From: Chloroflexota bacterium
Lineage (GTDB): Bacteria > Chloroflexota > Limnocylindria > P2-11E
Direction: 5' to 3'
Assembly: GCA_005889405.1 (NCBI GenBank)
Contig: VBFY01000014.1
Span: forward strand, 1 to 64,000
DNA: 64,000 bases
How positions within the stretch are numbered: position 1 is the stretch's first letter; each line of letters opens with the position of its first letter. This document shows positions 57,928 through 64,000 of the stretch, one piece after another. The notes below the pieces were generated by a model. It did no database searches. It saw nothing but the letters and a program-made list of their open reading frames with translations, and had not been told where the DNA came from. Both the position numbers and the translations under genes were made by a program.

Positions 57928-59793
57928 GTGATCTTCTTCAAGGGCACCGGTCCCATCGAGCCGCCCGCCGAGCGGCGCCAGCTTCGCCGCGTTCCGCGCG
58001 TGCTCGCGTCGTCATTCCGGCTCGTGTGGGAAGCCGCGCCGCGGCGTTTCATGGTGAGCCTCGCACCGCAGGCGGTGAGCGCGGTCATCGTCGGCGCGCA
58101 GCTCGTCATCACGCGCGATCTGATCGCCGCGGTCCTCGCGACGGGGAGCGGCGGCGATGTCGGTCGTGTCGGCCAGCTGCTCGTGGCGACGATCGGGCTC
58201 TCGCTGCTGGGCAGCGGCGCCAACCTCGTACAGAACCAGCAGCAGTCGCTCCTGTCGGCCATCGTGGAACGGCACACGAACTCGGTCTTGCTCGACCGCA
58301 TCATCGCGATCGACCTGAAGCGGTTCGAGACGCCGGAGTTCCAGGACCTGCTCCGGCGGGCGATGAACGCGATGGGGCGGATGATGGGCGTGACCGGGGC
58401 CGCCATCGGCCTGGTCCGCGGCGTCGCGCTGATCATCGGCGTGGCCGCCGCGCTCTACGTGCTGCAACCGGTGCTGCTGCTCATCGCCGTCATCGGATTC
58501 GTCCCGATGTGGCTCGCGAGCATGGCGACGAGCCGCACCATGTACCGCTTCTTCCGGTCGATGACGCCGAACGAGCGCATGCGCAACTACGTGTTCAACC
58601 TCTTCACGCAGCGCGAGTACGCGAAAGAGATCCGCGCCTTCGGGCTCGCCGGCTATCTACGCACGCTGTACGAGCGTCTCTCGAACGAGCGGCTCGAGGA
58701 GCTGCGCAAGAACCTTCGCAAGCGCGCGCGCTACCAGGCGCTGAGCAGCGGGGCCTCGGCCCTCGTGACCGCGCTCACGTACGGCGCGCTCGCGTACCTT
58801 GTGATCGAGCATCGCATCGGCGTGGCCGAAGCGGGCGCGGCGGTCGTCGCGAGCCAACAGCTCAACGGCCAGCTCAACGGGATCGTCCAGAACATGTCGC
58901 AGCTCTACGAGGCCAGCCTCTTCCTCGAGGACTGGGAGGAGTTCTCGGCTCTCGCGCCCGCGCGGCAGCTCGCGATGCCGGGCAGCGGGACGCCGTTCGA
59001 TCGCATCGAGCTCGAGCACGTGACCTTCACCTATCCGCGGACCAGCCCGAAGGACCCGGCGCCCGCCCGTGCTGCGCTGTCCGACGTTTCCCTCGAGATA
59101 CGCAAGGGCGAGGTGATTGCACTCGTTGGCGAGAACGGCTCGGGCAAGACGACGCTCGCGAAGGTGCTCTGCGGCCTCTACCCGCCGGACGCCGGACGGA
59201 TCCTGTGGGACGGCGTCGACGCGTCGACACGCGAGCCGGGCTGGATCTACGACCGTGTCGCCGTGCTCTTCCAGGATTTCGCGCGCTTCATGCTGACCGC
59301 CCGCGAGAACATCGGACTCGGACGCGTCGAGCGCGTCGGCGACGCCGAGGCCATCATCCGCGCCGCGGAGCGCGCCGGCGCGACATCGTTCATCGACGCC
59401 TGGACCGATAAGTACGACACGATCCTCGGCCCGGTGTTCATGGGTGGAAAGGAGATCTCGATCGGCCAGTGGCAGCGCATCGCGCTTGCGCGGGCGTTCT
59501 TCCGCGACGCGCCGTTGGTCGTTCTCGACGAGCCAACGGCGGCTCTGGACGCGCGCGCCGAGCACGACCTCTTCACGCGCATCCGCGATCTCTTCGCCGG
59601 ACGGTCGGTGCTCCTGATCTCGCACCGCTTCTCGAGCGTGCGCTCGGCGGATCGCATCTACGTCCTCCACGAAGGACAGATCGTGGAGCACGGGACGCAC
59701 GACGAGCTCATGCAGCTCGACGGCCGCTACGCCGAGCTCTTCACGATGCAGGCGTCGGCGTACTTCCCGGAGCTGATGAAGACGCGCGCCTAG
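57928..59793 (+). CDS. ABC exporter, fused membrane and ATPase domains
   Basis: About 621 aa. Residues 30-330 hold six helices (SLLGSGANLVQNQQQSLL is the first loop). The ATPase follows: Walker A LVGENGSGKTTLAKVL, signature loop ISIGQWQRIALARAF (IGQWQR in place of LSGGQ), Walker B PLVVLDEPTAALD and switch LLISHRFSSV. Half-size exporters of this sort work as dimers. The loop DWEEFSALAPARQLAMPG precedes the ATPase domain. It is probably a peptide or lipid exporter; the substrate is unknown. The 3' end overlaps the convergent MFS stop (CTAG). Confidence 0.92.
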   Translation: MIFFKGTGPIEPPAERRQLRRVPRVLASSFRLVWEAAPRRFMVSLAPQAVSAVIVGAQLVITRDLIAAVLATGSGGDVGRVGQLLVATIGLSLLGSGANLVQNQQQSLLSAIVERHTNSVLLDRIIAIDLKRFETPEFQDLLRRAMNAMGRMMGVTGAAIGLVRGVALIIGVAAALYVLQPVLLLIAVIGFVPMWLASMATSRTMYRFFRSMTPNERMRNYVFNLFTQREYAKEIRAFGLAGYLRTLYERLSNERLEELRKNLRKRARYQALSSGASALVTALTYGALAYLVIEHRIGVAEAGAAVVASQQLNGQLNGIVQNMSQLYEASLFLEDWEEFSALAPARQLAMPGSGTPFDRIELEHVTFTYPRTSPKDPAPARAALSDVSLEIRKGEVIALVGENGSGKTTLAKVLCGLYPPDAGRILWDGVDASTREPGWIYDRVAVLFQDFARFMLTARENIGLGRVERVGDAEAIIRAAERAGATSFIDAWTDKYDTILGPVFMGGKEISIGQWQRIALARAFFRDAPLVVLDEPTAALDARAEHDLFTRIRDLFAGRSVLLISHRFSSVRSADRIYVLHEGQIVEHGTHDELMQLDGRYAELFTMQASAYFPELMKTRA

Positions 59794-61055
59794 GCCGTGG
59801 CTACTTCCGCGCTCCGCCACTCCGCGGCCGTCCTGACGCGCGGCAGCGGCGAGAAGATCAGGAAGAGCAGCGACGCGGCCATCCCGGCCCATCCCACGGC
59901 GATGGCACCACGGACCCCGATCTGCTCGGCGATCGCGGCCGCGGCGAGGGCGCCGATCGGATAGCCGATGCCGTGCGATACGACCTCGAGCGTCGCGTTC
60001 GCGCGACCGAGGATCCGGTCCGGGATGAGGCCCTGCACGAGCGAGATCTCGCCCACGCCCCCGATCGTCTGCATTCCGTCGCCGATGAGCTGCGGCAGGA
60101 ACACCATGAGCGTCGCTAACGCGACCGGACCTTGCGCCAACGGCGTGAGCACGCCGAGAGCGGACGACCCGAGCGCCATCCAGATGATCGCGGGACCGAT
60201 GCCGAGGGCGCCGATCACACGCGAGGCGAACACCGACCCGACCAGCGAGCCGACGCCGCCGGCCGAGATGACGATGCCGAGCAGGAAGGGATCGAGGTGC
60301 AGGTCCTGCAAGAGGTACAGCGAATAGAGGACGGCATAGAACGATCCGGAGACGTGACCGAGGATCGATCGCAGCGCGAGCGGGAAGACGATGACATGAC
60401 GCCGCACGGCCCAGAGACCCTCGATGATCTCGTGCGCGATCCGTGTGGTCGTGTCGCGCGAGGGTCGTAGCGGCTCGGGGCTGCGGATCATCGCGAGCGA
60501 CACCGCCGAGGCCACGAATGAGAACGCATCGACCAGGATCGCGAACGGCGCGCCAGCGATCTGCACCAGCGTCCCCGCGAGCCCCGGCCCCCCGATCTCG
60601 GCGATCGAGGAGCTCGTCGCAAGCTTGCTGTTGGCGTCGACGACGCGGTCAGTGCCGATGAGAGACGGCACATAGGCGGGATACGCCGAGTTGAACAGCG
60701 AGGCCAGGCAGGCTTCGATGAAGGCGACGGCATACAGCTGCTCGATGCGGAGGGCACCGATCGCGTACGCGACCGGGACCCAGAACAGCAGCGCCGCGCG
60801 GATGATGTCGGTCCAGACGAGGATGGGGCGTCGGCGCAGTCGATCGACCCAGGCGCCCGCGATGAGTCCGACCAGAAGTACTCCGATACTCGCCGAAATG
60901 ACCAGATAGGCCATCTCGCGGGGGCCCGCACCGAGCACGAGGAGCGCGACGAGCGGAAGTGCTGTGCGCGTCACCACGGACCCGAGCCTGGAGATCGTCT
61001 GACCGGTCCAAAGCTTCAGGAAATCCGCATGCCGCCACAGCGACGGTCTTGACAC
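59790..61055 (-). CDS. MFS transporter (MFS_3/enterobactin-exporter-like type)
   Basis: About 421 aa, 12 helices. SRPSLWRHADFLKLWTGQTI with SVVTRTALPL at helix 1 and GAWVDRLRRRPILVWTDI in loop 2-3 match the EntS-like (DUF894) exporters. GTG 61055 lies 9 bp after TACGCT. The substrate is unknown. Confidence 0.87.
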   Translation of the reverse strand: MSRPSLWRHADFLKLWTGQTISRLGSVVTRTALPLVALLVLGAGPREMAYLVISASIGVLLVGLIAGAWVDRLRRRPILVWTDIIRAALLFWVPVAYAIGALRIEQLYAVAFIEACLASLFNSAYPAYVPSLIGTDRVVDANSKLATSSSIAEIGGPGLAGTLVQIAGAPFAILVDAFSFVASAVSLAMIRSPEPLRPSRDTTTRIAHEIIEGLWAVRRHVIVFPLALRSILGHVSGSFYAVLYSLYLLQDLHLDPFLLGIVISAGGVGSLVGSVFASRVIGALGIGPAIIWMALGSSALGVLTPLAQGPVALATLMVFLPQLIGDGMQTIGGVGEISLVQGLIPDRILGRANATLEVVSHGIGYPIGALAAAAIAEQIGVRGAIAVGWAGMAASLLFLIFSPLPRVRTAAEWRSAEVATA

Positions 61056-61064
61056 TGCGGGCCG

Positions 61065-61070
61065 AGCGTA
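61065..61070 (-). promoter_or_regulatory. -10 box TACGCT of the MFS gene
   Basis: TANNNT box 9 bp before GTG 61055. Confidence 0.4.
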
Positions 61071-61107
61071 CCGTCGCCGGAGGGTGTTCGTTCTGGCGGC
61101 CTAGGGA

Positions 61108-62874
61108 ATGTGCGCGCACGGAAAGACGACGGCCCCCGGCGGGCCGACACGCCGCAAGGTGCTGCTGACCGCGCTCGCCACTGGTGTGGGTGTAGCGAGC
61201 GCCAGGATCCTGGGGCTGCGCAACCTCGATGCGTCGGAGTCGCTCAGCAGCCTCGTGGACACCATGAACATGTCGATGGCCACAGGCGTGGCCGAACTGC
61301 CGGATGAGTACGACGCGATGTTCGGCGTGCCGGACGACTCGTATGCCGCGCAGGACTTCCTCGATGCGTCCAACCTTCCGCGGACGAAGCCCGTCGCCCT
61401 TCCGCCGGTCGACGTCCGACCCGCGGTGGCGCTCCAATTGCCGGTCAGCGGGATCGCTTCGCCGAAGCTCGCGGGCGATGTTGATTGGGTCTCGCCGCTC
61501 CCGAAGGAGAGCGCGAAGGTCACGCACCTGCTGCGCCGCGCGACTTTCGGTGCGACGGAGGTCGAGCTCGACCGCGCACTGTCGGAAGGCTTCGCGCGCA
61601 CGGTCGAGCGTCTCATCGAATCTCCGTTCGTCGAGCCACCGGTGTTCCCTGCCCCAGCGGCGCCGCGGCCCTCGGCCTCGCCGTCGATGACGCCACGCGC
61701 GAGCGCGTCAGCGCGGCCGAGCCCGAGTGCCTCCGCCAAGCCGAGCGCGAGCGCCGCGCCGAGCATGGCCGCGGGCGCGGCGAGCCCGAGCCCAAGCGCA
61801 CCAGCGGTCTTGACGAACACGACCTCCATCAACATCGGCAACCTGCAGGGCTGGTGGCTCGATTGGATGACGAAGAGCCCGACGCCGTTCGCGGAGCGCA
61901 TGACGCTGTTCTGGCACGGGCATTTCACGAGCGACTACCGCAAGGTCGGAACGAACTCGCCCGCGATCTACTGGCAGAACCTCACCTGGCGCCGCATGGC
62001 GCTCGGCGATCTGAGGAGCATGCTGCTGAAGGTCACACCGGACCTCGCGATGCTCCGCTACCTGGACCTCGCGGCGAGCACCGGCCGCGCGCCAAATGAG
62101 AACTACGCGCGCGAGCTGCTCGAGCTGTTCACGATGGGAGTCGGCAGCTACACCGAAGATGATGTGAAGGCCGCCGCGAAAGCGCTCGCGGGCTGGCGTC
62201 TGCCGATGCGCACCGAGCCGACCGCGCAGACCGGCATCTTCGACGCGCGCCGCGCGTTCACCGGCGCGGTCACGTTCCTGGGAAAGACCGGAACGTTCAA
62301 CACCGAGAGCGTCGTGGACACGATCCTCGCCAACGACGCGACGGCGCCGTTCATCGTGCGCCACCTCGTGACGTCGTTCGTGACGCCGAGCCCCTCCGAT
62401 ACGTACGTCGCGCGCCTCGCCGATCGCTTCCGCAGGTCGCGTTACGACACGAAGACGCTGATGCGCGACATCTTCACGAGCCCCGAGTTCGTCGCGCCCG
62501 AGACGTTCCGCTCGCTCATCAAGTCGCCGACGGACTTCATGATCTCCGCGGCCAAGGCGCTCGGCGCGACGAACCTGAGCGGGACGATCCGGCAGTACGG
62601 CTCGACGCTCGGTCAGAACATGTTCGACCCGCCGAGCGTCGCGGGCTGGGGCGAAGGCGCGTCGTGGATCTCCTCGAACACGATGCTGCAGCGCGCGAAC
62701 TTCGTCACCGCGGCGATCGGCGCGCTGCGCACGACTCCGTCCGCGGCGCGCGCGCACGAGCGGCACCTCGACAGCGTGCTCGCCCAGGGCACGGTCAACG
62801 AGCTCAACCTCGCGCGCGACGACAAGTCGCGTTGGTTCGCGGTCTTCGCATCGCCGGAGTTCCAGCTGAAATGA
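61108..62874 (+). CDS. DUF1800 protein
   Basis: About 588 aa. An RRKVLLTALATGVGVASA segment near the start looks like a signal or Tat-like export sequence. DUF1800 marks are HLLRRATFGATEVELDRAL, MTLFWHGHFTSDYRKV, MLRYLDLAASTG, NENYARELLELFTMGVG and FTSPEFVAPETFRS. Residues about 187-235 are a low-complexity Ala/Ser/Pro insert (ASPSMTPRASASARPSPS) that splits the domain. DUF1800 and DUF1501 genes are usually paired, as here, and are thought to make exported surface proteins; the action is unknown. Confidence 0.9.
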   Translation: MCAHGKTTAPGGPTRRKVLLTALATGVGVASARILGLRNLDASESLSSLVDTMNMSMATGVAELPDEYDAMFGVPDDSYAAQDFLDASNLPRTKPVALPPVDVRPAVALQLPVSGIASPKLAGDVDWVSPLPKESAKVTHLLRRATFGATEVELDRALSEGFARTVERLIESPFVEPPVFPAPAAPRPSASPSMTPRASASARPSPSASAKPSASAAPSMAAGAASPSPSAPAVLTNTTSINIGNLQGWWLDWMTKSPTPFAERMTLFWHGHFTSDYRKVGTNSPAIYWQNLTWRRMALGDLRSMLLKVTPDLAMLRYLDLAASTGRAPNENYARELLELFTMGVGSYTEDDVKAAAKALAGWRLPMRTEPTAQTGIFDARRAFTGAVTFLGKTGTFNTESVVDTILANDATAPFIVRHLVTSFVTPSPSDTYVARLADRFRRSRYDTKTLMRDIFTSPEFVAPETFRSLIKSPTDFMISAAKALGATNLSGTIRQYGSTLGQNMFDPPSVAGWGEGASWISSNTMLQRANFVTAAIGALRTTPSAARAHERHLDSVLAQGTVNELNLARDDKSRWFAVFASPEFQLK

Positions 62875-62884
62875 GGTACGCGTA

Positions 62885-64000
62885 ATGGGCGCCACCGATC
62901 TCTCGCGGCTGTCGCGTCGTGACTTCCTGAGGAACGGTTTCGTGTTCGGCGCCGGCGCCGCGGGTCTCGCGGCCGGATACGCCGCGGTGCCCGATGTGTT
63001 CGCGCGCGCGGTCTACGGCGGCAAGCTCGACGGCGTGATGAACGACCGCGTCCTCGTCATGATCCAGCTGGCCGGCGGCGCGGACGGTCTCCAGACCGTG
63101 ATCCCACTGCAGGACCCGAAGCTCCGCGCGCTACGGCCGCAGCTCTCGCAAGCGGCCAACTCCGCGCTCCCGCTCGACGCGAGCTTCGGCCTGAATCGAT
63201 CGATGCGCGGCGTCAAGGCGCTCTGGGACCAGGGCAAGGTCGCGATCGTCCACGGCGTCGGCTATCCGCAGCCGAACTATTCGCATTTCGACTCGATCCG
63301 CATCTGGGAGACCGGCGACCCGATGCGCCGGCAGCAGGATGGCTGGCTCGGCAAGACGATCGCGGCGAACTACGACTCCGCCGGCCACCCGCTCGTCGGG
63401 TGCGCCTGCGGCTCGTCGGAGATCCCCGGCGCGCTGCGCGACCTCGACGCGACGCTGTCCGTCATCAACGGACAGAACACGTTCAAGTTCAATGGCGCCG
63501 ATGCGGACCGCGCGATGGGTGTCATCTACAACGGCACGCCCGGCATCTACGGCGCCCTCTTCGACACGTCGGTGTTCAGCGCGCGCGACACGATGGCGCG
63601 GCTGCGCCTCGCGCGCGAGAAGTACACCCCGCGCGCCGCGTACAACGACAACGTGAATCTCGTCTACTCGTCCCGCAATCAGCTCGCCTCGGCGCTGCAG
63701 CTCGCGGCGCAGCTCATCATCAGCGGCGTCGGCGCGAAGATCCTGCACGTCACGCTGGGTGGTTTCGACACGCACGATCAGCAGCTGGCGCGGCTCGACA
63801 GTCTCATGGGCTACGTCGACGGTGCGATCTCCGCTTTCCACGCCGATCTTGCCGCGTACGGGATGTCCGATCGGGTGTTGATCGCGACCTGGTCCGAATT
63901 CGGACGCCGTGCGGCGGAGACCGCGAACGGCGGCACCGACCACGGGGCGGCGGCGCCGATGTTCCTCATCGGTGACACGGTGAAAGGTGGCTTCTACGGC
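62885..64000 (+). CDS. DUF1501 Tat-exported protein, 3' truncated by window
   Basis: The frame runs from ATG 62885 to the window end (372 codons visible). The Tat motif SRRDFLRNGFVFGAG is clear. DUF1501 (sulfatase-like fold) blocks include VLVMIQLAGGADGLQTVIP, VHGVGYPQPNYSHFDSIRIW, HVTLGGFDTHDQQ, and TWSEFGRRAAETANGGTDHG with the likely metal-site His. It follows DUF1800 by 10 bp as the standard pair. Confidence 0.92.
   Translation, partial: MGATDLSRLSRRDFLRNGFVFGAGAAGLAAGYAAVPDVFARAVYGGKLDGVMNDRVLVMIQLAGGADGLQTVIPLQDPKLRALRPQLSQAANSALPLDASFGLNRSMRGVKALWDQGKVAIVHGVGYPQPNYSHFDSIRIWETGDPMRRQQDGWLGKTIAANYDSAGHPLVGCACGSSEIPGALRDLDATLSVINGQNTFKFNGADADRAMGVIYNGTPGIYGALFDTSVFSARDTMARLRLAREKYTPRAAYNDNVNLVYSSRNQLASALQLAAQLIISGVGAKILHVTLGGFDTHDQQLARLDSLMGYVDGAISAFHADLAAYGMSDRVLIATWSEFGRRAAETANGGTDHGAAAPMFLIGDTVKGGFYG

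Noticed and set aside
61660-61810. Low-complexity GAGC/CCGAGC-rich tract in the DUF1800 gene
   Set aside because: It is an in-frame Ala/Ser/Pro linker insert, not a separate repeat element.

Overview
The window reads as one stretch of a G+C-rich bacterial chromosome (about two thirds G+C by eye). Short genes alternate strand, 1-4 bp ATGA/GTGA overlaps are common, GTG is used heavily as a start codon, and three tRNA genes are scattered through it. There is no phage, integron, insertion sequence or CRISPR array. The gene content points to a high-GC monoderm lineage such as Chloroflexota (for example Limnocylindria-like) or a neighbouring candidate phylum: a luciferase-like monooxygenase of the F420 type, MurA with Asp in place of the fosfomycin-target Cys, DUF3048, DUF1800/DUF1501, split LigD-type NHEJ genes, and no outer-membrane genes. 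This placement is an inference from content, not a phylogeny.

Layout. 1-6 kb: the end of an EAL protein, a cupredoxin lipoprotein, a trans-sulfuration enzyme, a lone receiver domain, then a tight trio of a GTP cyclohydrolase II-RibD reductase fusion, a zinc-type dehydrogenase and a glycosyltransferase. 6-17 kb: amino-acid and wall metabolism (cystathionine beta-synthase, threonine synthase, MurA, gamma-glutamyltransferase, a second trans-sulfuration enzyme), a HAD protein and a RecB-like nuclease. 17-25.6 kb: peptidase, monooxygenase, acetyltransferase, a haem-oxygenase-like di-metal protein, tRNA-Arg and lipoamide dehydrogenase, followed by a short lipoprotein whose heavy-metal-binding (HMA) domain is interrupted by an in-frame TGA exactly where the first Cys of the CxxC motif belongs. 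A bacterial SECIS-like hairpin lies directly downstream of that TGA. I consider this a selenoprotein (U-S-S-C) and the most interesting object in the window. 25.7-36 kb: acetyltransferase, two MFS transporters, acetyl-CoA synthetase, HU, and a GbsR-like regulator with an ABC exporter. 36-41.5 kb: ATP-dependent ligase and LigD-type primase-polymerase (two halves of NHEJ LigD) around a membrane protein and a small regulator/degenerate IrrE-like pair. 41.6-53 kb: secreted CAP protein, metallo-beta-lactamase proteins, and two adjacent proteins that each carry a C-terminal cyclic-nucleotide-binding domain (an MFS transporter and, unusually, a PLP decarboxylase), then an acyl-CoA ligase, tRNA-Glu and tRNA-Gly. 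53-64 kb: a GHL10-type glycosidase, a DEAD-box helicase, a DUF3048 lipoprotein, an ABC exporter, an MFS transporter and a DUF1800/DUF1501 Tat pair.

Gene control. Many starts have no Shine-Dalgarno but sit 6-9 bp after a TANNNT -10 box, which is the layout of leaderless transcription. The TANNNT-N6-GTG version recurs at least six times. The same geometry marks an ATC codon as the probable start of the monooxygenase gene. A 50-bp hairpin repeat occurs twice, each time upstream of a membrane or lipoprotein gene.
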